Positions 1-9,864 of a stretch of 64,000 nucleotides of DNA are shown in pieces; position 1 is the first letter of the stretch; each line of letters starts with the position of its first letter. Source of the stretch: Sipunculus nudus (taxonomy: Eukaryota; Annelida; Sipuncula; Golfingiida; Sipunculidae); contig CM049312.1 in NCBI GenBank assembly GCA_026874595.1, positions 24,483,956-24,547,955 of the forward strand. The letters run 5' to 3'. The notes beneath the pieces are model-generated. The model saw only the letters and a program-made list of their open reading frames with translations, was not told the origin of the DNA and searched no databases. A program made the translations under genes and the position numbers.

Positions 1-161
1 ACTGTTATATAGATAGGCATATTAACGGACATGTAAATTTATACTTTATATAGGATACTTGTTTTATTTAATACTAATAATTGCATTATGTTTCCCCAAA
101 GGTAACGTTCACGGGTTGGGAATCAATACCTTATATTGGTATTTGGACTAAAATAATCACT

Positions 162-319
162 AATTCGGTTTGTGTGAACGCGGCTTCATGTCCTTTCCAC
201 CGGGTTACTTATCTTTTCTGCAGAGAGAAGTGTCCGTTCTGCCGCTATCACATGCTTGGCACTTAATTAAATAGACGTTTCCTCGACATAAGTCTGGTAT
301 AAAAAGAACCATGAAAATG
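162..319. repeat. 158-bp internal duplicate, copy 1 form
   Basis: AATTCGGTTTGTGTGAACGC...TGAAAATG recurs in a diverged form at 6223-6380, and again in later units (6574-6731, 12640-12798, 12993-13150). On the minus strand, both forms keep a short Cys-containing frame that ends at the same codon (TAA in one, TGA in the other). On the plus strand both contain TATAAAAAG. Confidence 0.85.
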
Positions 320-1085
320 TAAAAATAATAGCATAATATTTGCTAATCAGTCTTATTTTGTCGCAAACAATTGCACAACTCTGAACATATGATCAACTTT
401 ACTGTCACATGTTAATTATGTTAACAAAAATATAGGTTCATGGGATTTTCATAGTATGTATTAGCATATTTGTTATCTCTGTCTTAATCTGTCTACAATG
501 ACAGAGAAAATGTATTTTCTATTAATTTTGCTAAAAGTACGATGCATATCAAGGTCCAACACTTACCAAATATTGACTACCCTTTGATGGTGGATAATTC
601 GTAGTGCCTCGTGTGACTGGGGCCGGATTCCGGTGTAGCATTTTGAAAGTGCACGCTAGAGTTCCGGTGCAGCATACTTAAAAGGATCGGAACACTTTAA
701 AGGTCCACGCGTTACTTACCATAATAACGTTTTATTGCATTTACCCACCTTGAGTAACTGTGTTTGATACATCTCCATACGCTCTAAGATCGTCACATAA
801 AATGTGTCATGACACTCCCTAATGTTTGTGAATATAATTCCTTATGCTACTTACTTAGAGTCTCAATGCTTGTTTCATGTATCTGTATGGCATGCGCTAG
901 GCATTCTGATTCGTGTTAAGCGCAAACCCTGTGCGCTGCTATGGGAACCGCACTTGCTGAACTCTGGCTTGAAGAGACACAGTACTCGTTGTAGTCTTGA
1001 AATTTCGGGTCGGTTCATGCGCTATGGGAATGATCTTTGGAATGATCGTGAATATAGAAGGCTCTGGGCTTCAGGTAAAAAAAGC

Positions 1086-1093
1086 TATAAATA
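1086..1093 (+). promoter_or_regulatory. TATA-box-like site in the 6.4 kb unit
   Basis: A consensus TATAAATA followed by GGGG. It is repeated at 7498-7505 and 13919-13926. AATAAA occurs about 440 bp downstream on the same strand (1528-1533), a layout that would suit an LTR or a short transcription unit. No coding sequence is recognised downstream, so function is unknown. Confidence 0.25.
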
Positions 1094-1598
1094 GGGGATG
1101 TGTTTAGAGCCGGGAAGGAGGAAAATACCAGCGGACACGGAAGAGTGTAACTCTCTCGTCAGTTTTTTTTGTGGCCTTTTATGATAATTGCAGAACTTAC
1201 AGATAGTCTACGGACTTTGTAACAGATTTTATACGGATTGTCTACAGTCTGCAATTGTAATTATTTCCTGGACTTCACTTTTGGATTACAACAGATTGTG
1301 TTCGAGATTAAATCGGACTATTCTCTGAGAAGATTTAATTCTGAGAAGAACTGTTTACGTGGATAACTTGTGTTAAAGGACTCTAGTTGAGCTGTGAAAG
1401 TTGTTATATCCAGAAATCAAAGCCTAGGATCCGGACTTTGGTGATGTACATTTTTTTATTATTTTTATGTCTTAAATACTGTGTAATTGTATTGATTTCG
1501 TGTATTGTAATGTTAGGATTGTGTAAGAATAAATTATAATTATTTGTTAACAAAAAACACTGACTTCTTTATTCATTCCCCTGGACATTTCACTCTGC

Positions 1599-1713
1599 CT
1601 ACTCTTGCGGAATTTGATATGTTTTATCTCCGTAACAAAATTTATGCTGATCTCGATTACGTGATATGTTGTTATTAGCTTGAGTGGCCTTTCTGTTGAA
1701 GCAGACTTCTACG
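1599..1713 (-). other. Possible 3'-terminal exon with poly(A) signal, copy 1
   Basis: On the minus strand a strong acceptor (CTTTTTTTCCAG at 1715-1714) opens a 37-codon frame starting VEVCFNRKATQANNN and ending in TAG at 1601-1599. AATAAA follows 26 bp later (1573-1568). It has two cysteines but lacks the W-x-C pattern expected at the end of a C-type lectin domain, and its entry phase (2) does not match exon 4. It could belong to the lectin gene through an unseen exon, or be chance. Equivalents exist in copies 2 and 3. Confidence 0.2.
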
Positions 1714-2719
1714 CTGGAAAAAAAGTAATTTAAACAATCCTAACAAAGTACACGTCGGAACTTGCATTTTTGTCCTGCGTTACCATACCAACGATTGAAA
1801 ACATGGGAAAACATGAAAACATATGAATACAAATTTTAATGTTTTTTTAATCTAGCAACAATTTGTACAAATCCACGGGTCTACCCTGAAAAATATGAAA
1901 AACTGGGGCTTGTTTAGAGGGGGCGTAACAGGCGTTTACCGACGTGTATTTCCTTTCTTCTCACTGTACGGTCAAATCAACTTGCATTACAGCTAAATAA
2001 TTTCCATTTGGTAAATTTAGGCTACAAGCAATTTTTCAAACCAGTAAGAAAATGTCTTTAATAATATATTCAGATGGTATGCCCGTGTTAAACACCTTTG
2101 TTGGCCTAAAAATGAACCCCATCGTGTAAATCACCAGAAAAATTCGTATAAATAACCCATTTAACGTTGTTAACGTAACTTTAGTCTTCTCATGGAACAT
2201 TTTATTTAGATTTTGGTAGAAGATGTTACGGTTTTAGTATGGACCATTTATAATGGATGCACAGCGAACTATAAGGACTGCATACATTGTTCATAACTTC
2301 AATCATTTATGGTTGTCTCATAAATTATTTATTTTGCATTTGGGTTATGGAGGCTGTTATAATATTAAATATGAACAGTAAAGATATTTGATATTATCAA
2401 ATACATTACTTAGTAGCATTTGACTTATTAGTAAATGGACTGATATAAACATTAGAATACTAATATTGATGTAACTCGACTGCTCGTTTGATAAACTCTA
2501 TATTTTGAATTAAGAGTTATGGATGCTTATATGATATGAATATGAAAAAGACATTTAATGTAACGACACAGTAATAAAATATATAGATCTGAATTGATGC
2601 AAACTCATTCTAGTTATTTAAACAATTTTGCGTAGAACATAATTGCCTGAATATTTCTATAATATTCCAATTAAAATATAATAATTGAACCAAACAATAG
2701 TAACATCACGTGATCTCAC

Positions 2720-2810
2720 TCTTTCGCCAAAGGCATATTCAAATGTTCCTTCTTTTCTTTGGTCGTTTAACAAGATCCAAAAGTCATAGCTTGCCAATCC
2801 ATAAACGAAT
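2720..2810 (-). CDS. Lectin copy 1, exon 4 (central C-type lectin domain)
   Basis: 91 bp after acceptor TTAATTCCAG at 2813-2811. It completes the split Arg codon of exon 3 and reads FVYGLASYDFWILLND, then QRKEGTFEYAFGER, the WIGLND...EG.F.Y core of C-type lectins (here WILLND). The proposed donor is A|GTGAGA at 2719. The frame stays open beyond the donor for about 20 codons, so read-through is an alternative end. Confidence 0.88.
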
Positions 2811-4979
2811 CTGGAATTAATAAATAATACATGTACCCACTCGGAACAGATGTCTCAGACGTTTTAATTAGAATAATCTTTATAAGCATCCCATTTCAGT
2901 AAATCATCAAAATTAAAAGGAAAATTGCATTTTTTTTATTTTACAGTTTGAGTCTGTAGTACATATAACTTTCGTAAAAATAATGTACATGAAAATAAAA
3001 GTTTTATCCAATAATAAATACCAAATAAATCTATCATTTTAGGTGCCGTCGGTGAGATCAAAGTTTGAAATCTTTTTATAATGTACTCTCAAATGTTTGA
3101 AAACAAAAATAGTCTGAGGAGGAATACACATCCAGTACCGCACTCATTGACGAATCATCATCACCCAGTATAATAAATATGGAGTATAGAATTAACAAAG
3201 TGCAAACGATATGGTGCAGGCATTCACGTCTCTTAAATATAATACTAGTTCATATTCAAATAGGCTATATGTATTCATACATGTGTATGTATATTCGTTT
3301 TTTTATACCTATTATGGGCATTGTCTGGAATGCGTGCCAGATCCCCTCCAAGATATTTACAAAGAGTGCGGGAATCTTTCCAGTTCCTCTTAGAAGCAAT
3401 ATAGTGATAACAATACCCCTTGAAGAAGTGCCAACCAAGGGGACAATCTGAAATGATGTAATATTAACTATCATGAGGAGGTATTTAAAAAAGTTCGCTC
3501 TGCGCTTTGGCTTAGATAAAAGAAGAATATAGATTTTACCGTCATGTATATGTTCATGTAGTGTTTTACTGTTAAATATGATATTAGATTTGCAAATCAA
3601 ACACGACTAATAAAGTGTGTCGCAACAGGACGCTTACATTTATTTGGGACTCATGTGCAGGCGTACACTACGTTTCTCTACATCAAATTTAAATACTTGT
3701 ACTTTGGACAGAAAAAATGCAGATGGGCCGTTCGCCAACACATCTGTTGGAATATTCCTTTCTCGAGAAAACATCAGATAAATCGTTAAAGGTCGCTGAT
3801 TAGTAATCTCACTTTAATCTAGGTCCAAAGCACAGTCCCATTAGAGTATGTCAAACAATGTTTGTCACAAAATCAATTAACTTTAAGACAAAGCAATTTG
3901 ATGTCATTTTTGTCACAAAATTTAAACAACTTACAAAATTCAGGAAATTTAATGCAGGTAAGCATGGTGGTGTTCGCTATCCTATTGCGTCGTATTTTCA
4001 GAAGCACCATAAGTAGTTTAATTTTAATTTAAATTAAATCGAAAATATTACTCGAATGTTTAAAGCTTCCTTCGAACTTGGTTGCTTTGAGATCCCTCAG
4101 ACCAGTCGGTTCACATCCTGACGGTACAATTGATTCTACATCCGAGTCACAGATATAGGTCAAGGTCGAGTTTGTAGAAACTCTCGACCCCCAGGTAACC
4201 TCATGCGCATTTGTAAGTCGTAGATCACCAGCCCTCTCCTAAGTAATTCAACAATAGGCAAGACCTTACACGAGTTCCTTCTTGAAGAAAAACTAAACAT
4301 TTATTCATTTTATCGTACCCGGTAATTTGCTTTTTTATGAGACAGTGAAAGTAATTCTAAGGTCGCATTTAACTATGTTAATGCCCTTTCATTCTCAGAT
4401 TGAAGCGTACGATACTGTGCCTATCGTTCAGTACCCAGCGGAGCTCGTGTCTGCATATCGAATGAGGGGAGATTAGCCACATGACCCTGGTAAGCAAGTT
4501 ACTAGACATAACGAATGAATATGGTGTCATCGTAGAGAATTTACCAATTTTTTTAAATGTCTATACTCCTATGTTCATACTTTATAATGGCTATTCAGTG
4601 TGAGTCAAGCAACGTGAAATCTCTTTATATTCGGTCATGGATATGACCTTAATAGATGGTGATTGGATTTAGCTGAAATCTTAAAGGGTTCTATGTAATA
4701 GATTGGGCAACAGATACTCATAAATGTTTAAAAGCAAGGGAAGAGAAAGGACTTAATAATTTTTATCAAAAGCAGCTTATGTTTTATGATAAAACTCAGA
4801 CAAATATAAAGTATTAAGTACGCTGCATAATTCTCGTCTGGTAATAATATTTGGTTTGAAATTAATTTTAATAATATGACGCTGAACACTTTCTAGTTTT
4901 ATATTCTTATCGTACAAAACACTCTTACCGCTTCAGCCCGCACCGTAAGCAACGAAAGTATCGTCCACATGGGAATCAT
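2720..4979 (-). CDS. C-type lectin gene, copy 1 (5' half, four exons)
   Basis: Secreted C-type lectin-like protein on the minus strand, probably carbohydrate-binding and possibly immune. Proposed exons are 4979-4929 (signal peptide), 4238-4103 (linker), 3447-3309 and 2810-2720 (C-type lectin fold). Phases join as 0/0, 1/1 and 2/2. The lectin part opens with CPLGWHFFKGYCYHY, then an NW...LC helix and GGDLARIPDNAHN, followed by FWILLNDQRKEGTFEY; this is the usual order of the first half of a C-type lectin domain. The second half (W-x-C...C, and the sugar-binding loop such as EPN or QPD) was not found on the minus strand between 1 and 2719, so the gene may continue left of the window or be truncated. 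Sugar specificity cannot be assigned. Confidence 0.8.
3309..3447 (-). CDS. Lectin copy 1, exon 3 (N-terminal C-type lectin domain)
   Basis: 139 bp between acceptor CATTTCAG at 3450-3448 and donor G|GTATAA at 3308. Entry is phase 1 and exit phase 2. The 45 codons carry CPLGW, GYCYHY, a tryptophan before the first helix, LCKYLGGDLARI and a final N, all canonical positions of a long-form C-type lectin domain with the extra N-terminal disulfide. A second frame is also open here and gives a hydrophobic peptide; it is a shadow frame. Confidence 0.9.
4103..4238 (-). CDS. Lectin copy 1, exon 2 (linker, sushi-like spacing)
   Basis: Acceptor ATTACTTAG|GAG at 4240-4239 opens a frame of 45 codons with two cysteines (TLTYIC and PSGC). 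The donor is ambiguous: G|GTCTGA ends the exon at 4103, and T|GTGAAC would end it at 4115. Both leave phase 1 and fit the next exon. The stretch around TWGSRVSTNSTLTYICDSD vaguely recalls a sushi module, but four cysteines are not present. The frame is intact in copy 2 (10520-10655), with one Ser-to-Pro change. Confidence 0.45.
4929..4979 (-). CDS. Lectin copy 1, exon 1 (signal peptide)
   Basis: ATG at 4979-4977 opens 17 codons reading MIPMWTILSLLTVRAEA, a short hydrophobic leader with an Ala-Glu-Ala end typical of a signal-peptidase site. The exon ends at GCG|GTAAGAG, a good donor, in phase 0. The next proposed exon also enters in phase 0. The leader is short, so the assignment depends on the phase match and its position upstream of certain lectin exons. 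Confidence 0.5.
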
Positions 4980-6222
4980 GATGTTTAGAAAATATCGTGG
5001 GAGTCTTCGTAGGGGGACCCTTTGTTTGGGACGGAGGCCATCATTTATTTGTATTTCCCATAGAGTTCCTCATGTATATCAATAAGTTATTCGCCCCATT
5101 GTTTGTTTTTTTTTTTCATCTCTTCCAGCCAGGTTAGCTGAGGTAAAGTTTACCAGATCACCGTGGATGAGCTGTATATCAGAGTTATTTTACAACCTCG
5201 TAAAACTATCTGACACTATCCTTAAATAAAGAAAGACGTTATATTTGATTTCCTTTGATAATTACGGACATACAAGATACTTAATGAATTAAAATGACAC
5301 AAAACGTTGAGAAGACCAGAGGTGTGAACTGTGGCTTAGGACTTTTTATATTTAATCTTTTTAACCTCGAAGTTTGAGGAAAGCTTTGTCAGATGTAATT
5401 AATAACCAGAAATTAAAAAAACTAAACTTGATATTATGTACCTACTTTTAGTTAACAAATTATTTCCTTTTTTAACCATTGTACTATTGTCAGTAAATGT
5501 ATTCCGAATCATTAATTGTTATTAAGAGTTTAATAAATAGAATAACACTTTACTATGGATATGTCAGCAAATAAGACAGCTATCTTACATCCACGGATTG
5601 TTAAATTTATTCATATTTAGTCTTATCTGAATTACTGAATTTTTACATGTTAAAGCATATATTGATGTCGTTTTACAGATAATTTACTTTATAAATTAAT
5701 CAGTAGATATAATATTTATATGATCTGAATATCTGAAAACAGAATCCAAATGCCCATGCAAGAAACAATTAATTCATCTAAAATGATACGCGCACTGCCA
5801 TTCCGGAACGTCGTTTTTTTGTTCAGTATATGATTGAAACCGAAGAATAATAAATGCCTCGTGCGTACTAATCTCTGAATATAAATGCGGTGAATGTAGG
5901 ACACTAGGAAACAACTACACAAACTCAAGCTGGTGCTCTCATGTGATTCCTCGCACGAATGGCTCCAGAACTATTTGACCGAAAAGAATTAATGAACCGA
6001 AGTACTTTCCTTTCTTCTCATATCTAGTCTAACTTTAATGAACCTTGCTTAATAGATCACCCGTGAATCTGATACCGAAAATCAGTTTATATAAAAAACC
6101 TAGAGAATGGTCCTTGTGCTGTGAATACGCTATAGAGCAAAAGATCAAATTTTGAAGGAGCTGAACTTATTAAATTTTATTTGACATTAAGAATGGTTTC
6201 TTGAATCACCGATCATGCATCC
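4980..6222. other. Upstream region of lectin copy 1, no gene recognised
   Basis: AT-rich DNA 5' of the lectin leader exon. It would contain the 5' UTR and promoter if the gene model is right. No convincing coding exon was seen; the 70-codon minus frame at 5716-5928 has no family resemblance. The same applies to 11397-12639 in copy 2. Confidence 0.5.
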
Positions 6223-6380
6223 AATTCGGTTTGTGTGAACGCGGATTCATGTCCTTCCCACCAGGTCACTTGTCTTCTCTGCAGAGAGAAGTGTCCGTGC
6301 AGCCGCTTTCACATACTTGGCACATAATTAAATAGGCGTTTCCTCGACATAAGTCTGGTATAAAAAGAGCCCTGAAAATG
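6223..6380. repeat. 158-bp internal duplicate, diverged form
   Basis: This diverged partner lies 351 bp from the 6574-6731 copy, so the pair spans the junction between units 1 and 2. The duplication therefore predates the 6.4 kb amplification. It is followed by a CATACAGACAAAAAAG spacer at the unit junction. Confidence 0.85.
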
Positions 6381-9136
6381 AGCATACAGACAAAAAAGAG
6401 GGAAATAATAATACTGTTATATAGATAGGCATATTAACGGACATGTAAATTTATACTTTATATAGGATACTTGTTTTATTTAATACTAATAATTGCATTA
6501 TGTTTCCCCAAAGGTAACGTTCACGGGTTGGGAATCAATACCTTATATTGGTATTTGGACTAAAATAATCACTAATTCGGTTTGTGTGAACGCGGCTTCA
6601 TGTCCTTTCCACCGGGTTACTTATCTTTTCTGCAGAGAGAAGTGTCCGTTCTGCCGCTATCACATGCTTGGCACTTAATTAAATAGACGTTTCCTCGACA
6701 TAAGTCTGGTATAAAAAGAACCATGAAAATGTAAAAATAATAGCATAATATTTGCTAATCAGTCTTATTTTGTCGCAAACAATTGCACAACTCTGAACAT
6801 ATGATCAACTTTACTGTCACATGTTAATTATGTTAACAAAAATATAGGTTCATGGGATTTTCATAGTATGTATTAGCATATTTGTTATCTCTGTCTTAAT
6901 CTGTCTACAATGACAGAGAAAATGTATTTTCTATTAATTTTGCTAAAAGTACGATGCATATCAAGGTCCAACACTTACCAAATATTGACTACCCTTTGAT
7001 GGTGGATAATTCGTAGTGCCTCGTGTGACTGGGGCCGGATTCCGGTGTAGCATTTTGAAAGTGCACGCTAGAGTTCCGGTGCAGCATACTTAAAAGGATC
7101 GGAACACTTTAAAGGTCCACGCGTTACTTACCATAATAACGTTTTATTGCATTTACCCACCTTGAGTAACTGTGTTTGATACATCTCCATACGCTCTAAG
7201 ATCGTCACATAAAATGTGTCATGACACTCCCTAATGTTTGTGAATATAATTCCTTATGCTACTTACTTAGAGTCTCAATGCTTGTTTCATGTATCTGTAT
7301 GGCATGCGCTAGGCATTCTGATTCGTGTTAAGCGCAAACCCTGTGCGCTGCTATGGGAACCGCACTTGCTGAACTCTGGCTTGAAGAGACACAGTACTCG
7401 TTGTAGTCTTGAAATTTCGGGTCGGTTCATGCGCTATGGGAATGATCTTTGGAATGATCGTGAATATAGAAGGCTCTGGGCTTCAGGTAAAAAAAGCTAT
7501 AAATAGGGGATGTGTTTAGAGCCGGGAAGGAGGAAAATACCAGCGGACACGGAAGAGTGTAACTCTCTCGTCAGTTTTTTTTGTGGCCTTTTATGATAAT
7601 TGCAGAACTTACAGATAGTCTACGGACTTTGTAACAGATTTTATACGGATTGTCTACAGTCTGCAATTGTAATTATTTCCTGGACTTCACTTTTGGATTA
7701 CAACAGATTGTGTTCGAGATTAAATCGGACTATTCTCTGAGAAGATTTAATTCTGAGAAGAACTGTTTACGTGGATAACTTGTGTTAAAGGACTCTAGTT
7801 GAGCTGTGAAAGTTGTTATATCCAGAAATCAAAGCCTAGGATCCGGACTTTGGTGATGTACATTTTTTTATTATTTTTATGTCTTAAATACTGTGTAATT
7901 GTATTGATTTCGTGTATTGTAATGTTAGGATTGTGTAAGAATAAATTATAATTATTTGTTAACAAAAAACACTGACTTCTTTATTCATTCCCCTGGACAT
8001 TTCACTCTGCCTACTCTTGCGGAATTTGATATGTTTTATCTCCGTAACAAAATTTATGCTGATCTCGATTACGTGATATGTTGTTATTAGCTTGAGTGGC
8101 CTTTCTGTTGAAGCAGACTTCTACGCTGGAAAAAAAGTAATTTAAACAATCCTAACAAAGTACACGTCGGAACTTGCATTTTTGTCCTGCGTTACCATAC
8201 CAACGATTGAAAACATGGGAAAACATGAAAACATATGAATACAAATTTTAATGTTTTTTTAATCTAGCAACAATTTGTACAAATCCACGGGTCTACCCTG
8301 AAAAATATGAAAAACTGGGGCTTGTTTAGAGGGGGCGTAACAGGCGTTTACCGACGTGTATTTCCTTTCTTCTCACTGTACGGTCAAATCAACTTGCATT
8401 ACAGCTAAATAATTTCCATTTGGTAAATTTAGGCTACAAGCAATTTTTCAAACCAGTAAGAAAATGTCTTTAATAATATATTCAGATGGTATGCCCGTGT
8501 TAAACACCTTTGTTGGCCTAAAAATGAACCCCATCGTGTAAATCACCAGAAAAATTCGTATAAATAACCCATTTAACGTTGTTAACGTAACTTTAGTCTT
8601 CTCATGGAACATTTTATTTAGATTTTGGTAGAAGATGTTACGGTTTTAGTATGGACCATTTATAATGGATGCACAGCGAACCATAAGGACTGCAAACATT
8701 GTTCATAACTTCAATCATTTATGGTTGTCTCATAAATTATTTATTTTGCATTTGGGTTATGGAGGCTGTTATAATATTAAATATGAACAGTAAAGATATT
8801 TGATATTATCAAATACATTACTTAGTAGCATTTGACTTATTAGTAAATGGACTGATATAAACATTAGAATACTAATATTGATGTAACTCGACTGCTCGTT
8901 TGATAAACTCTATATTTTGAATTAAGAGTTATGGATGCTTATATGATATGAATATGAAAAAGACATCACATTTAATGTAACGACACAGTAATAAAATATA
9001 TAGATCTGAATTGATGCAAACTCATTCTAGTTATTTAAACAATTTTGCGTAGAACATAATTGCCTGAATATTTCTATAATATTCCAATTAAAATATAATA
9101 ATTGAACCAAACAATAGTAACATCACGTGATCTCAC

Positions 9137-9227
9137 TCTTTCGCCAAAGGCATATTCAAATGTTCCTTCTTTTCTTTGGTCGTTTAACAAGATCCAAAAG
9201 TCATAGCTTGCCAATCCATAAACGAAT
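9137..9227 (-). CDS. Lectin copy 2, exon 4
   Basis: Appears identical to exon 4 of copy 1 (FWILLND...EGTFEY). The flanking acceptor TTAATTCCAG and donor GTGAGA are retained. Confidence 0.85.
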
Positions 9228-9725
9228 CTGGAATTAATAAATAATACATGTACCTCACTCGGAACAGATGTCTCAGACGTTTTAATTAGAATAATCTTTA
9301 TAAGCATCCCATTTCAGTAAATCATCAAAATTAAAAGGAAAATTGCATTTTTTTATTTTACAGTTTGAGTCTGTAGTACATATAACTTTCGTAAAAATAA
9401 TGTACATGAAAATAAAAGTTTTATCCAATAATAAATACCAAATAAATCTATCATTTTAGGTGCCGTCGGTGAGATCAAAGTTTGAAATCTTTTTATAATG
9501 TACTCTCAAATGTTTGAAAACAAAAATAGTCTGAGGAGGAATACACATCCAGTACCGCACTCATTGACGAATCATCATCACCCAGTATAATAAATATGGA
9601 GTATAGAATTAACAAAGTGCAAACGATATGGTGCAGGCATTCACGTCTCTTAAATATAATACTAGTTCATATTCAAATAGGCTATATGTATTCATACATG
9701 TGTATGTATATTCGTTTTTTTATAC

Positions 9726-9864
9726 CTATTATGGGCATTGTCTGGAATGCGTGCCAGATCCCCTCCAAGATATTTACAAAGAGTGCGGGAATCTTTCCAG
9801 TTCCTCTTAGAAGCAATATAGTGATAACAATACCCCTTGAAGAAGTGCCAACCAAGGGGACAAT
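9726..9864 (-). CDS. Lectin copy 2, exon 3
   Basis: Appears identical to exon 3 of copy 1, with the same acceptor and donor. It encodes the CPLGW...GGDLARI half-domain. Confidence 0.85.

Larger units (their letters stand above)
1..6412. repeat. 6.4 kb tandem segmental duplication, copy 1
   Basis: The sequence from base 1 recurs almost unchanged from 6413, so copy 1 is 6412 bp long. The array may extend left of the window because base 1 coincides with an arbitrary phase of the unit. Copies 1 and 2 differ by scattered substitutions and small indels, for example a 5-bp insertion near 8966 in copy 2. The unit holds four recognisable lectin exons on the minus strand; the rest is AT-rich intronic or intergenic DNA. 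320-800 and 1720-2700 show nothing I recognise. High identity in introns as well as exons points to recent unequal crossing-over rather than retroposition. Confidence 0.95.

Noticed and set aside
805..1592. Solo LTR
   Set aside because: It has a TG start, a TATA box and AATAAA, but no matching CA end with target-site duplication was found. Kept only as a weak finding.
1740..1800. Minus-strand WYGNAGQKC...VLC-stop as the lectin C-terminus
   Set aside because: It looks like a lectin end, but there is no acceptor directly upstream in frame and the Cys spacing is off.
3265..3600. 111-codon hydrophobic frame over lectin exon 3
   Set aside because: It is longer than the true exon frame, but the other frame gives a canonical C-type lectin sequence with matching splice phases on both sides.
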